Of a DNA stretch of 64,000 nt, positions 33,332-42,230 are shown in pieces. Numbering within the stretch: the first letter of the stretch is position 1; every line of letters starts with the position of its first letter. The notes beneath the pieces are model-generated. The model saw nothing but the letters and a program-made list of their open reading frames with translations, ran no database searches and was not told the origin of the DNA. The translations under genes were made by a program, and so were the position numbers. The DNA comes from Pseudomonas gingeri (GTDB lineage Bacteria > Pseudomonadota > Gammaproteobacteria > Pseudomonadales > Pseudomonadaceae): NCBI RefSeq assembly GCF_013386115.1, contig NZ_JACAOR010000019.1:124001-188000 (forward strand). The letters are read 5' to 3'.

Positions 33332-34201
33332 TTATCCGCGATAAACACCAGTACGGCGAACCCCCAGCCGACTGATCCATACCGCCGCCAGAATCACCCC
33401 ACCGCCCAGGAACAACCGCCCCAGGTCTTCATGCTGGTTCCAGATCAGCAGGTTGATCAGCAGCCCCACCGGCACATGCAGGTTGTTCATCACCGCCAGG
33501 GTGCCGCCGTTGACCAGGCAGGCGCCCTTGTTCCACCAGTACAGGCCCAGCGCGGTGCTGACCAGTCCGAGGAACACCAGCACAGCCCATTGCAGCGGTG
33601 CTTCCGGCAGGTAGTTGGCCTTGCCGAACAGCAGGAAGGCCGGCAACGCCACCGCCAGCGCACCCAGGTAGAAATAGCCGAAACGGCGGTAGTGCGGCAG
33701 GTCGCTGGGATGACGCGCCACCAGGTGTTTGTAGAGCACCTGGCCGGCGGCATAGGTGAAGTTGGCCAGTTGCAACAGCAAAAAGCCCATGAAGAAGTCC
33801 GGGTTGATCCGGTCATAGCGGATCACCGCCGCGCCGCCCACGGCCACCAGCGCCGCGACCAGGGCCCAGGGGTTGAAGCGCCGGTTCAGGGCATCTTCGA
33901 TCAGGGTCACGTGCAAGGGCGTGAGGATGGTGAACAGCAACACCTCCGGCACCGTCAGCACGCGGAAGCTCAGGTACAGGCAGACGTAGGTCACGCCGAA
34001 CTGCAAGGCGCCGATCAGCAGCATGCCGCGCATGAACGCCGGCTCTACCTGGCGCCAGCGGGTCAGCGGGATGAACACCAGGCCGGCCAGCAACACCCGC
34101 ACCAGCACGGCGAAGTAGCTGTCGACGTGACCGGCGAGGTATTCGCCGATCAGGCTGAAGGAAAACGCCTGGATCAGCGTGACGAAAAGCAGATAACCCA
34201 T
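33332..34201 (-). CDS. EamA/DMT-family transporter
   Basis: A 289-residue protein with ten membrane helices in two EamA repeats (LIGEYLAGHVDSYFAVLVR near the start, YWWNKGACLVNGGTLAVMNN in the second repeat). It is likely a metabolite exporter. ATG 34201 has GAGG six bases upstream; an in-frame start at 34216 is weaker. Its promoter region contains a REPIN (34242-34311). It is transcribed toward the unknown bicistron, with which it converges across 111 bases in which I see no obvious terminator. Confidence 0.9.
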   Translation of the reverse strand: MGYLLFVTLIQAFSFSLIGEYLAGHVDSYFAVLVRVLLAGLVFIPLTRWRQVEPAFMRGMLLIGALQFGVTYVCLYLSFRVLTVPEVLLFTILTPLHVTLIEDALNRRFNPWALVAALVAVGGAAVIRYDRINPDFFMGFLLLQLANFTYAAGQVLYKHLVARHPSDLPHYRRFGYFYLGALAVALPAFLLFGKANYLPEAPLQWAVLVFLGLVSTALGLYWWNKGACLVNGGTLAVMNNLHVPVGLLINLLIWNQHEDLGRLFLGGGVILAAVWISRLGVRRTGVYRG

Positions 34202-34241
34202 GAATGCCTCACCCATGTTGTGCGGTATGCCGACATCCTGT

Positions 34242-34311
34242 GTGGGAGCGGGCTTGCCCGCGAAGAGGCCCTGGCGGTCGCCAACAGCTTCGCGGGCAAG
34301 CCCGCTCCCAC
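34242..34311. repeat. REPIN (inverted REP pair)
   Basis: GTGGGAGCGGGCTTGCCCG at 34242-34260 continues into CGAAG and is repeated exactly in inverse form at 34288-34311 (24-base arms). The same REP core appears at 53048-53138 and once at 60113-60131. Typical Pseudomonas fluorescens-group REPIN between a transporter and azoR. Confidence 0.9.
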
Positions 34312-34383
34312 AAGGGAAACCGGCCTGGACAGATAGATGGCGGCGACCTTAACGGCTTTTCGGGGGGAGTGAAATCTCGGGCG

Positions 34384-34421
34384 AAAAAAAACCCGATCGG
34401 GCAGGGCAGCCGGATCGGGTT
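34384..34421 (-). terminator. Rho-independent terminator after azoR
   Basis: Read on the minus strand, AACCCGATC pairs with GATCGGGTT across a GC-rich 14-base loop and is followed by a run of eight T residues. It lies about 115 bases beyond the azoreductase stop. Confidence 0.8.
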
Positions 34422-34534
34422 ACGTGCACCAGGGAGCAACCGGTGCAAAGGGAGGTTCGATGCGCAAACAACTTGAAGGGGCTATTTCGCTGAGGACCAA
34501 TAGAACACCCGGCGATTAGCTGAAGATTAAGGTC

Positions 34535-35134
34535 TCAGGCAATCTGCGCGATCCGGGCCTTGGCCTGGTTCAGGCCTTTTTCCTGGAAGTCGCCGCCCAT
34601 GTTCAGGCCTTCGGCATGGATGAAGCTGACGTCATGGATACCGACGAAGGCCAGCACCTGGCGCAGATAGGGTTCCTGGTGATCGTTGGTGCCACCGGCA
34701 TACAACCCGCCGCGGGCGGTGAGGACGTACGCTTGCTTGCCGGTCAACAGACCCTGCGGCCCGGTTTCGGTGTACTTGAAGGTCACGCCGGCCCGCAGCA
34801 CATGGTCCAGCCAGGCCTTGAGGGTGCTCGGAATCGCGAAGTTGTACATCGGCGCGGCCAGTACCAGCACGTCCGCCGCCAGCAATTCGTCGGTCAGCAG
34901 GTTGGAGCGTTCGAGGGAGGCCTGCTCGATCTCGTTGCGCTGTTCAACCGGTTTCATCCAGCCGCCCAGCAGGTTGCCGTCCAGGTGGGGCACCGGGCTT
35001 TTCGCCAGGTCGCGCACACTGATCTGGTCGGTCGGGTGTGCAGCCTGCCATTGGCTGATGAACTGCTGGGTCAACTGGCGGGAAACCGAGTCTTGCTGGC
35101 GGGCGCTGCTTTCGATGATCAGAACGCGGGACAT
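34535..35134 (-). CDS. azoR: FMN-dependent NADH-azoreductase
   Basis: A 199-residue flavodoxin-like protein. SSARQQDSVSRQLTQQF forms the phosphate-binding loop of FMN (after the first strand VLIIES). APMYNFAIPSTLKAWLDHVLRAGVTFKY is the conserved FMN-binding segment (about 94-121), and LTARGGLY is the second FMN loop. AzoR reduces azo dyes and quinones with NADH and is thought to protect from thiol stress. Neighbour order (periplasmic protein, LysR, hydrolase, ppiA, ABC exporter) matches P. aeruginosa azoR3 as I remember it. Possible control by the nearby LysR is inferred only. Confidence 0.93.
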   Translation of the reverse strand: MSRVLIIESSARQQDSVSRQLTQQFISQWQAAHPTDQISVRDLAKSPVPHLDGNLLGGWMKPVEQRNEIEQASLERSNLLTDELLAADVLVLAAPMYNFAIPSTLKAWLDHVLRAGVTFKYTETGPQGLLTGKQAYVLTARGGLYAGGTNDHQEPYLRQVLAFVGIHDVSFIHAEGLNMGGDFQEKGLNQAKARIAQIA

Positions 35135-35281
35135 GGGAGGTGCTCCATCGGTGGGTGCGGTAAGTCGATGGAGTGAAGGTTAAACAGCAGGATATCGATT
35201 AAAAAGCGGAAAAATCTGCTACAACCTATCTATAAATTTGTTTATAGACGGAGCATGCTTGTCGGCAATGCCCCACCGGTC

Positions 35282-35596
35282 TCATTTCGCCGAGCACGAC
35301 AGGTCCATGCGCAGCCGGATGATCTTGCGGTTGAACTTGGCGGTGACGTTGGTGTTCCTGCCGGCCAGCACTTCCACCTGGCGGGTCCGCGGGGCTTCGG
35401 GGCCGTTGCGGAACACCACCTTGCACACCGCGTCGGTCTTGCCGTAGTTGCTCAGATTGATCGAGCCGATGTCTTCATCGGTGTCGTAGGTGGTGTAGTC
35501 GATACTCAGGCCATTGAGTTGCTTCTCGACATCGATGGGATAGGCAAACGCGCTGAGTGGCAACAGCGCCAGCAACACACAACAGATCTTTCTCAT
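35282..35596 (-). CDS. Small secreted periplasmic protein
   Basis: A 104-residue precursor with a clear signal peptide (RKICCVLLALLPLSAFA, cleavage near residue 18) and an 86-residue mature part that reads as a beta sandwich (SIDYTTYDTDEDIGSINLSN, AVCKVVFRNG, TRQVEVLAGRNTNVTAKF). Two cysteines (in AVCKVV and DLSCSAK) may form a disulfide. Homologues are often labelled 3-phosphoglycerate kinase in databases, which the sequence does not support. ATG 35596 has GGAG seven bases upstream. It is divergent from the LysR gene with only 49 bases between. Confidence 0.85.
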   Translation of the reverse strand: MRKICCVLLALLPLSAFAYPIDVEKQLNGLSIDYTTYDTDEDIGSINLSNYGKTDAVCKVVFRNGPEAPRTRQVEVLAGRNTNVTAKFNRKIIRLRMDLSCSAK

Positions 35597-35645
35597 TCGG
35601 CAGTCTCCAATGTGGACCGCCAGCTTAGGACAAGAGGAGCCCAAC

Positions 35646-36569
35646 TTGAAAGCGCCCCGCGTGACCCTCGATCAATGGCGAACGCTGCAGGCCGTGGTCG
35701 ATCATGGTGGCTTCGCCCAGGCGGCCGAAGCCCTGCATCGCTCGCAGTCGTCTGTCAGCTATACCGTGGCCCGCATGCAGGACCAGCTCGGCGTGCCGCT
35801 GCTGCGCATCGACGGGCGCAAGGCGGTGCTGACCGAAGCCGGTGGCGTGTTGCTGCGCCGCTCGCGGCAACTGGTGAAACAGGCCAGCCAGCTCGAAGAC
35901 CTCGCCCATCACATGGAACAGGGCTGGGAAGCCGAGGTACGCCTGGTGGTCGACGCCGCCTACCCCAATGCCCGGCTGGTACGGGCCCTGACCGCCTTCA
36001 TGCCGCAGAGCCGCGGCTGCCGTGTGCGCCTGCGCGAGGAAGTGTTGTCCGGCGTCGAGGAAGTACTGCTCGAAGGCGTCGCCGACCTGGCCATCAGCGG
36101 TTTCAATATCCCCGGCTACCTGGGCACCGAAATGAGCGCGGTGGAGTTCGTCGCCGTCGCCCATCCGGAACACGCCCTGCATCGCCTGCAACGGGAACTG
36201 ACCTTCCAGGACCTGGAAAGCCAGCTGCAAGTGGTGATCCGCGACTCCGGCCGCCAACAGCCACGGGATGTCGGCTGGCTCGGCGCCGAGCAGCGCTGGA
36301 CCGTCGGCAGCCTCGCCACCGCCGCCACTTTTGTCGGCAACGGACTGGGCTTTGCCTGGTTGCCACGCCACATGATCGAACGGGAAATCCGCGAAGGCCT
36401 GCTCAAGCAACTACCCTTGGACCAGGGCGGCAGCCGCCACCCGACGTTCTACCTGTACTCGAACAAGGACAAACCCCTGGGACCGGCGACGCAGATTCTC
36501 GTCGAGCTGTTGCGCACCTTCGACACCGCGCCACTGGACGCCCCCTTCGCGGCTCCCCAGCAAGCCTGA
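35646..36569 (+). CDS. LysR-family transcriptional regulator
   Basis: A 307-residue LysR protein. The helix-turn-helix is in the first 60 residues (VVDHGGFAQAAEALHRSQSSVSYTVARMQ), followed by the effector domain. The best start is TTG 35646, which has GAGGAG six bases upstream; the open frame reaches 35610 without a ribosome site. It is divergent from the periplasmic protein gene and two genes away from azoR. It is followed 14 bp later by the alpha/beta hydrolase gene, so it may be in one operon with it and ppiA. Effector unknown. Confidence 0.88.
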   Translation: MKAPRVTLDQWRTLQAVVDHGGFAQAAEALHRSQSSVSYTVARMQDQLGVPLLRIDGRKAVLTEAGGVLLRRSRQLVKQASQLEDLAHHMEQGWEAEVRLVVDAAYPNARLVRALTAFMPQSRGCRVRLREEVLSGVEEVLLEGVADLAISGFNIPGYLGTEMSAVEFVAVAHPEHALHRLQRELTFQDLESQLQVVIRDSGRQQPRDVGWLGAEQRWTVGSLATAATFVGNGLGFAWLPRHMIEREIREGLLKQLPLDQGGSRHPTFYLYSNKDKPLGPATQILVELLRTFDTAPLDAPFAAPQQA

Positions 36570-36583
36570 CAGGACGTTGACCG

Positions 36584-37387
36584 ATGGCCTATTTCGAACA
36601 CGACGGTTGCACACTGCATTACGAGGAACATGGCCACGGCACGCCGGTGGTGCTGGTACACGGCCTGGGCTCCAGCGGCCTGGACTGGGAGATGCAGGTG
36701 CCGGTGCTGGCCGAACACTACCGGGTGATCGTCATGGATATCCGTGGCCATGGCCGCTCCGACAAGCCCCGCGAGCGCTACAGCATCGGCGGCTTCAGCG
36801 CCGATATCGTGGCGCTGATCGAACACCTGGAACTGGGCCGCGTGCACCTGGCGGGCCTGTCCATGGGTGGGATGATCGGCTTCCAGATCGCCGTGGACCA
36901 GCCACAGCTGCTGAGAAGCCTGTGCGTGATCAACAGTGCTCCCGAGGTCAAGGTGCGCACCCCCGGTGACTACTGGCAGTGGGCCAAGCGCTGGAGCCTG
37001 GCGCGCCTGCTGAGCCTGAACAGTATCGGCAAGGCCCTCGGCTCGATGCTGTTTCCCAAGCCGGAACAGGAAGAATTGCGCCGCAAGATGACCGAGCGCT
37101 GGGCAAAAAACGACAAACGTGCTTATCTCGCCAGCTTCGACGCCATCGTCGGCTGGGGGGTGCAGGAACGACTTTCACGTATCGCCTGTCCAACCCTGAT
37201 CGTCAGCGCCGACCGCGACTACACCCCGGTCGCGCTGAAGGAAAGCTATGTCAAACTGATTCCCGACGCGCGACTGGTGGTCATCGCCGACTCCCGTCAC
37301 GCGACACCACTGGACCAACCCAAGGTCTTCAACCGTACCCTGCTCGAGTTTCTAACCGCAGTCGAAACCACCACCCAGGATCACTGA
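36584..37387 (+). CDS. Alpha/beta-fold hydrolase
   Basis: A 267-residue hydrolase with the classic fold pattern: oxyanion HGLGSSGLDW (about 26-35), then MDIRGHGRSD, the nucleophile elbow GLSMGGM (Ser94), a cap region (about 125-185), acidic residue in VSADRDYTP and catalytic histidine in DSRHATPLDQP. This makes it an esterase/lipase or C-C hydrolase relative with unknown substrate. It begins 14 bp after the LysR stop and ends 3 bp before ppiA, so the three genes probably form one operon. Confidence 0.9.
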   Translation: MAYFEHDGCTLHYEEHGHGTPVVLVHGLGSSGLDWEMQVPVLAEHYRVIVMDIRGHGRSDKPRERYSIGGFSADIVALIEHLELGRVHLAGLSMGGMIGFQIAVDQPQLLRSLCVINSAPEVKVRTPGDYWQWAKRWSLARLLSLNSIGKALGSMLFPKPEQEELRRKMTERWAKNDKRAYLASFDAIVGWGVQERLSRIACPTLIVSADRDYTPVALKESYVKLIPDARLVVIADSRHATPLDQPKVFNRTLLEFLTAVETTTQDH

Positions 37388-37390
37388 ACC

Positions 37391-37957
37391 ATGCTGAAAA
37401 AAATCGCCCTCTTCACCGGCTCCGTCTTGTTCGCCGCCAACCTGATGGCCGCTACCGATGCCGCCAAGGCACCCCATGTGCAACTGGTGACCACCAACGG
37501 CACCATCGAAATCGAACTGGACCCGGTCAAGGCGCCGATCAGTACCAAGAACTTCCTCGAGTACGTGGACAGCGGCTTCTACACCAACACGATCTTCCAC
37601 CGGGTGATTCCGGGCTTCATGGTCCAGGGCGGCGGCTTTACCCAGCAGATGCAGCAGAAAGACACCAAGGCTCCGATCAGGAACGAAGCCAGCAACGGCC
37701 TGCACAACGTGCGTGGCACCCTGTCGATGGCGCGGACCTCGGACCCGAACTCGGCCACCAGCCAGTTCTTCATCAACGTCGCGGACAATGCCTTTCTCGA
37801 TCCGGGCCGCGACGCCGGTTATGCCGTATTCGCCAAGGTGGTGAAAGGCATGGATGTGGTCGACATCATCGTCAACTCGCAAACCACCACCAAGCAAGGC
37901 ATGCAGAACGTGCCGGTCGATCCGGTGATCATCAAGTCGGCCAAGCGCATCGACTAA
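37391..37957 (+). CDS. ppiA: Periplasmic peptidyl-prolyl cis-trans isomerase A (cyclophilin)
   Basis: A 188-residue precursor with signal peptide (KKIALFTGSVLFAANLMA) and a complete cyclophilin domain: TIFHRVIPGFMVQGGGFT (catalytic Arg in FHRV), the LSMARTSDPNSATSQFFIN stretch, and FAKVVKGMDVVDII. It speeds proline isomerisation in exported proteins. It starts three bases after the hydrolase stop. An imperfect GC-rich stem (about 37963-38000) after the stop may end the transcript before the ABC gene. Confidence 0.95.
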   Translation: MLKKIALFTGSVLFAANLMAATDAAKAPHVQLVTTNGTIEIELDPVKAPISTKNFLEYVDSGFYTNTIFHRVIPGFMVQGGGFTQQMQQKDTKAPIRNEASNGLHNVRGTLSMARTSDPNSATSQFFINVADNAFLDPGRDAGYAVFAKVVKGMDVVDIIVNSQTTTKQGMQNVPVDPVIIKSAKRID

Positions 37958-38042
37958 AGGCAGGCGCCAACCGTGGGCCGGGTGCCCGCGGCTGGCGCTG
38001 CTTCACTTTCAAGGAGAGCCCGCCCGACGGGCGTCAGACCCC

Positions 38043-39875
38043 ATGCTCTATCGTCGTTTTGAACAACTGATCGATATCTTCCGCGACGCCCCCACCGCCG
38101 CCCCGCCCAACACCGTCCTGCCCTTCTACCTGTATTACCTGCGCCAGGTCTGGCCGAGTTTCGCCGCGCTGCTGGTGGTCGGCCTGTTCGCCGCGCTGAT
38201 CGAGGTGGCACTGTTCAGCTACCTGAGCCGGATCATCGACCTGGCCCAGGGCACGCCCAATACCGATTTCTTCACGATCCATGGCGGCGAGCTGCTGTGG
38301 ATGACGGTGGTCGCCCTGGTCCTGCGGCCGATCTTCTTCGGCCTGCACGACCTGCTGGTGCACCAGACCATCAGTCCGGGCATGACCAGCATGATCCGCT
38401 GGCAGAACCACAGCTATGTGCTCAAGCAGAGCCTGAACTTCTTCCAGAACGATTTTGCCGGACGCATCGCCCAGCGCATCATGCAGACCGGCAACTCCCT
38501 GCGCGACTCCGCCGTCCAGGCCGTCGACGCGCTCTGGCATGTGCTGATCTACGTGATCAGTTCCCTGGTGCTGTTCGTCGAGGCCGACTGGCGCCTGATG
38601 ATCCCGCTGCTGGTCTGGCTCGCCGCCTACTGCGGTGCCCTCTACTACTTCGTGCCGAGGGTGAAGGAACGCTCGGTGATCTCCTCGGATGCGCGCTCCA
38701 AGCTCATGGGCCGGATCGTCGACGGCTACACCAATATCACCACCCTGAAGCTGTTCGCCCATACCCATTTCGAACAGCAGTACGCCCGCGAGGCGCTGGT
38801 GGAACAGACCGAGAAAACCCAGCTGGCCTCCCGCGTGGTGACCAGCATGGACGTCGCCATCACCAGCATGAACGGCCTGCTGATCGTCAGCACCACGGGC
38901 CTGGCCCTGTGGCTCTGGACCCAGTCGCTGATCTCGGTCGGCGCCATCGCCCTGGCCACCGGCCTGGTGATCCGCATCGTCAACATGTCCGGCTGGATCA
39001 TGTGGGTGGTCAACGGCATCTTCGAAAATATCGGCATGGTCCAGGACGGCCTGCAGACCATCGCCCAGCCCGTCAGCGTGACCGATCGCGAGCAGGCCCC
39101 GCGCCTGGCGGTCAGTCAGGGCGAGGTGCGCTTCGAGCATGTGGACTTCCACTACGGCAAGCGCAGCGGGGTGATCGGAGATCTCAACCTGACCATTCGC
39201 CCTGGCGAGAAAATCGGCCTGATCGGCCCTTCCGGCGCCGGCAAGTCGACCCTGGTCAACCTGCTGCTGCGGCTCTATGACCTGCAGGGCGGACGCATCC
39301 TGGTGGATGGCCAGGACATCGCCGAAGTCGCCCAGGAAAGCCTGCGCGAGCGCATCGGCATGATCACCCAGGACACCTCGCTGCTGCACCGCTCGATCCG
39401 CGACAACCTGTTGTACGGCAAGCCCGATGCCAGCGATGCCGAGCTCTGGGAAGCGGTGCACAAGGCCAGGGCCGACGAGTTCATTCCCCTGCTCTCGGAC
39501 GCCGAGGGCCGTACCGGTTTCGACGCCCATGTCGGCGAGCGCGGGGTGAAACTCTCCGGCGGCCAGCGCCAACGCATCGCCATTGCCCGGGTGCTGCTCA
39601 AGGACGCGCCGATCCTGATCATGGACGAGGCGACCTCGGCACTGGATTCGGAAGTCGAGGCGGCGATCCAGGAAAGCCTGGAAACCCTGATGGAGGGCAA
39701 GACCGTGATCGCCATCGCCCACCGTCTCTCGACCATCGCCCGCATGGATCGCCTGGTGGTCCTGGAAAACGGCCGTATCGCCGAAACCGGCAGCCATGCC
39801 GAGCTGCTGGCCCATGGCGGCCTGTATGCGCGGCTGTGGCAACACCAGACCGGTGGGTTCGTCGGTATCGACTGA
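38043..39875 (+). CDS. ABC exporter, fused permease and ATPase
   Basis: A 610-residue half-transporter. Six membrane helices (about 30-320) precede the ATPase domain with Walker A GPSGAGKS, Q loop ITQDTSLLHRS, signature LSGGQRQRIA, Walker B ILIMDEATSALDSE and H loop IAHRLST. It should dimerise and export a lipid-like or drug substrate. The matching gene in P. aeruginosa (PA3228 by position, from memory) has been tied to antibiotic tolerance and quorum sensing. A start at 38043 is used; an AAGGAGAG lies further upstream (about 38010), so a leader hairpin (CCCGCCCGACGGGCG) sits between it and the ATG. Confidence 0.93.
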   Translation: MLYRRFEQLIDIFRDAPTAAPPNTVLPFYLYYLRQVWPSFAALLVVGLFAALIEVALFSYLSRIIDLAQGTPNTDFFTIHGGELLWMTVVALVLRPIFFGLHDLLVHQTISPGMTSMIRWQNHSYVLKQSLNFFQNDFAGRIAQRIMQTGNSLRDSAVQAVDALWHVLIYVISSLVLFVEADWRLMIPLLVWLAAYCGALYYFVPRVKERSVISSDARSKLMGRIVDGYTNITTLKLFAHTHFEQQYAREALVEQTEKTQLASRVVTSMDVAITSMNGLLIVSTTGLALWLWTQSLISVGAIALATGLVIRIVNMSGWIMWVVNGIFENIGMVQDGLQTIAQPVSVTDREQAPRLAVSQGEVRFEHVDFHYGKRSGVIGDLNLTIRPGEKIGLIGPSGAGKSTLVNLLLRLYDLQGGRILVDGQDIAEVAQESLRERIGMITQDTSLLHRSIRDNLLYGKPDASDAELWEAVHKARADEFIPLLSDAEGRTGFDAHVGERGVKLSGGQRQRIAIARVLLKDAPILIMDEATSALDSEVEAAIQESLETLMEGKTVIAIAHRLSTIARMDRLVVLENGRIAETGSHAELLAHGGLYARLWQHQTGGFVGID

Positions 39876-39901
39876 TTCGCGCCAGCTCTTCCCCGATGAT
39901 G

Positions 39902-39936
39902 CCACGGCCCTTTGAAAACAAGGGCCGTGGTCGTTT
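39902..39936 (+). terminator. Intrinsic-type hairpin after the ABC exporter gene
   Basis: A ten-bp perfect stem (CCACGGCCCT / AGGGCCGTGG) with an A-rich nine-base loop and a short TCGTTT tail, 27 bases after the stop. Confidence 0.7.
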
Positions 39937-40066
39937 CCAGGCACTGGAATTGTCGGTAGATCCTGCTGTACTCATCCCAGGTTCCGGCAGGGGACCTGTT
40001 GTCAGACTGCACGGATGCATCATCGCGTTATCGAAGCGATAGGCTGACCTATCAAGGACGGGACGC

Positions 40067-40765
40067 ATGTCTCTGTTCAAACGTTCTATCACAGAAGGAA
40101 TAGGTACTTTCTGGCTGGTTCTGGGAGGTTGCGGCAGCGCGGTACTGGCGGCGGCATTTCCCGCCGTGGGCATCGGCCTGCTCGGCGTCTCCCTGGCGTT
40201 CGGGCTGACGGTGCTGACCATGGCCTTCGCCATCGGCCATATCAGTGGCTGTCATCTGAATCCGGCGGTTTCCGTCGGGCTGGTGGTCGGCGGGCGCTTT
40301 CCGTTGCGGGAACTGCCGGCCTATGTGCTCGCCCAGGTGATCGGTGGCATCGTCGCAGCGGCGTTGCTGTACTTCATCGCCAGCGGCAAGCCCGGCTTCG
40401 AACTGGCCGGGGGCCTGGCCGCCAACGGCTACGGCGCGCATTCTCCCGGGGGTTATTCGGTCGTCGCGGGGTTTGTCTGCGAGCTGGTCATGACGGCGAT
40501 GTTCCTGTTGATCATTCTCGGCGCCACCGACCCACGCGCTCCCGCCGGACTGGCGCCAATCGCCATCGGCCTGGCACTGACGCTGATCCACCTGATCTCG
40601 ATCCCGGTGACCAATACGTCGGTCAACCCGGCCCGCAGCACCGGACCGGCCTTGATCGTCGGCGGTTGGGCGCTCCAGCAGTTGTGGCTGTTCTGGCTCG
40701 CACCGCTGCTCGGGGCGCTGTTCGGTGGCCTGGTCTATCGCTGGCTGGGCAAGGACGATGGCTGA
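40067..40765 (+). CDS. aqpZ: Aquaporin Z
   Basis: A 232-residue water channel with six membrane helices and both NPA motifs: GCHLNPAVSVG (about 62-72) and NTSVNPARSTGPAL (about 183-196). The arginine of the second motif is the selectivity-filter residue; the absence of the Asp after it (Ser here) marks a water rather than glycerol channel. AAGGA lies eight bases before ATG. It probably stands alone between the ABC exporter terminator and the convergent GNAT-like gene, only 17 bp away. Confidence 0.95.
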   Translation: MSLFKRSITEGIGTFWLVLGGCGSAVLAAAFPAVGIGLLGVSLAFGLTVLTMAFAIGHISGCHLNPAVSVGLVVGGRFPLRELPAYVLAQVIGGIVAAALLYFIASGKPGFELAGGLAANGYGAHSPGGYSVVAGFVCELVMTAMFLLIILGATDPRAPAGLAPIAIGLALTLIHLISIPVTNTSVNPARSTGPALIVGGWALQQLWLFWLAPLLGALFGGLVYRWLGKDDG

Positions 40766-40782
40766 TACGGCAACGGCGAAGG

Positions 40783-41907
40783 TCAGGCCTGCCGGTAAGG
40801 CAGCGCCGCCCTCGCCTCTTCGGCATAGACCAGGATGCCGACCCGCTCGCGTGCCAGGAAATCGCTCACCGCCGCCTTGAGGCCGGGATGGCGCAGGTAA
40901 TGCCAGGAATGGGTGATCACCGGTTCGAAACCGCGAATCAGCTTGTGCTCGCCCTGGGCCCCGGCGTCGAAACGTTGCAGGCCGTGGGCGATGGCGTAGT
41001 CCATGCCCTGGTAGAAGCAGGTTTCGAAATGCAGGCGATCGAACTCGGCCAGGCAGCCCCAGTAACGGCCATAGAAACTGTCGCCACCGATCAGGCTGAA
41101 GGCCATGGCCACCGGACGTGCATCCTGGCGGGCCAGGACCACCCGGATCGCCTCGGGCATGCGCTCGGCCAGCAGGCTGAAGAATTCCCGGGTCAGGTAC
41201 GGCGTCTGGCGGCGCACCGCATAGGTGTTGGCGTAGCAGGCGTAGACGAAGTCCCACTGCGCCTCGCTCAGCTCGCGACCTTCCAGCCATTCGAACTCGA
41301 AGCCCTGGGCCGCGACCTGCTCGCGCTCCTTGCGCATCTGCTTGCGCTTGCGCGAGCTCAGGACGTCGAGGAAATCCTGGAAGTCGCGGTACTCGCGGTT
41401 CTGCCAATGGTATTGGCAACCGAAACGCTGCAGCCAGCCCGGCTGTTCCGCCAGGGCGGCATCGGCCAGGCTGTCGGTGAAATTGATATGGGCGCTGGAC
41501 AGCTCCTCGATCTCCAGGTACCCCGGCAGCGCCGCCAGCAGTTCGAAACCATCCGCGGCACTGGCCGCCAGCAGGCGCGCGCCACTGACCGGACTGAACG
41601 GCACCGCCGTCAACAGCTTGGGATAGTAGGCGATCCCGGCGCGCTCGCAGGCGTCGGCCCAGCCGTGGTCGAACACATACTCGCCGTAGGAATGCCACTT
41701 GCGATAGCTGGGCAGCGCCGCGATCAGCCGTCCCTGCTCGACGTGCAGCAGGTGCTCGGGCTGCCAGCCGGAATGTTCACCCAGGCTGCCGCTGTCCTCC
41801 AGGGCGCTGAGGAAGGCGTGGCGCAGAAACGGTTGCCCTGCGGGCACCAGCGCATCCCAATCCGCGGGAACGATCTCGGACAGGCTTTGCAGACGTTGTA
41901 GCGGCAT
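40783..41907 (-). CDS. GNAT/FemAB-like N-acetyltransferase (DUF482 type)
   Basis: A 374-residue protein of the DUF482 family with a double GNAT-like fold: LRHAFLSALEDSGSLGEHSGW near the N-terminus (about 28-48), SRKRKQMRKEREQVAAQG in the middle, PVAMAFSLIGGDSFYGRYWG and LHFETCFYQGMDYAIAHGL in the second half, and the C-terminal GEHKLIRGFEPVITHSWHYL. The family is predicted to transfer acyl or aminoacyl groups; substrate unknown. Start ATG 41907 follows GGGGA; an in-frame start at 41964 has no ribosome site. Confidence 0.85.
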   Translation of the reverse strand: MPLQRLQSLSEIVPADWDALVPAGQPFLRHAFLSALEDSGSLGEHSGWQPEHLLHVEQGRLIAALPSYRKWHSYGEYVFDHGWADACERAGIAYYPKLLTAVPFSPVSGARLLAASAADGFELLAALPGYLEIEELSSAHINFTDSLADAALAEQPGWLQRFGCQYHWQNREYRDFQDFLDVLSSRKRKQMRKEREQVAAQGFEFEWLEGRELSEAQWDFVYACYANTYAVRRQTPYLTREFFSLLAERMPEAIRVVLARQDARPVAMAFSLIGGDSFYGRYWGCLAEFDRLHFETCFYQGMDYAIAHGLQRFDAGAQGEHKLIRGFEPVITHSWHYLRHPGLKAAVSDFLARERVGILVYAEEARAALPYRQA

Positions 41908-42230
41908 CGGTATCCCCAGGCAGGTGCATAACGCCGTGGGAGTATCGCGCAAGTGCCCTGCCATGAGAACCAGCAGTCCTGTGCCGGCCCGATGTTAAAA
42001 AGTTCTTCATTGGACTTGCGCGGGCGGCGGGGGCAATCTTGCTCCCATCTTGAAGGGCGCTGGCAACGGCCTGGAACGCTGCGGCGAGCGTACGATCGCC
42101 AGGGCAAAAAAAGACCCCGCCGAAGCAGGGTCAAGGAGCCGTGGAAGCTTTAACGGATGAAGAAAAAGCTTGGGATCACGAAGTCGCCCGGCCCTCAGGC
42201 CAGGCGACCATTACGCTGGAGCTTCCTGAA
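41908..42230. other. Intergenic region between OprD-family gene and GNAT-like gene
   Basis: A 323-bp non-coding stretch. It holds the strong minus-strand terminator at 42106-42132 and a weaker GTCGCC/GGCGAC stem at 42183-42209 just after the porin stop. The remainder (41908-42100) holds the promoter side of the GNAT-like gene. I see no open frame with coding character. Confidence 0.6.
42106..42132 (-). terminator. Rho-independent terminator of the OprD-family porin gene
   Basis: Read on the minus strand: GACCCTGC, a TTCG tetraloop, GCGGGGTC (one T-G wobble) and seven T residues. It is a strong intrinsic terminator, about 100 bases after the porin stop. Confidence 0.9.

Noticed and set aside
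35282..35596. Label as 3-phosphoglycerate kinase, seen in databases for similar proteins
   Set aside because: The product is a 104-residue secreted beta-rich protein with no kinase motif. The label seems to be a propagated error.
38034..39944. 636-residue minus-strand open frame opposite the ABC exporter gene
   Set aside because: Shadow of a gene with all ABC motifs. The product is Asp/Gln/His rich with no fold.
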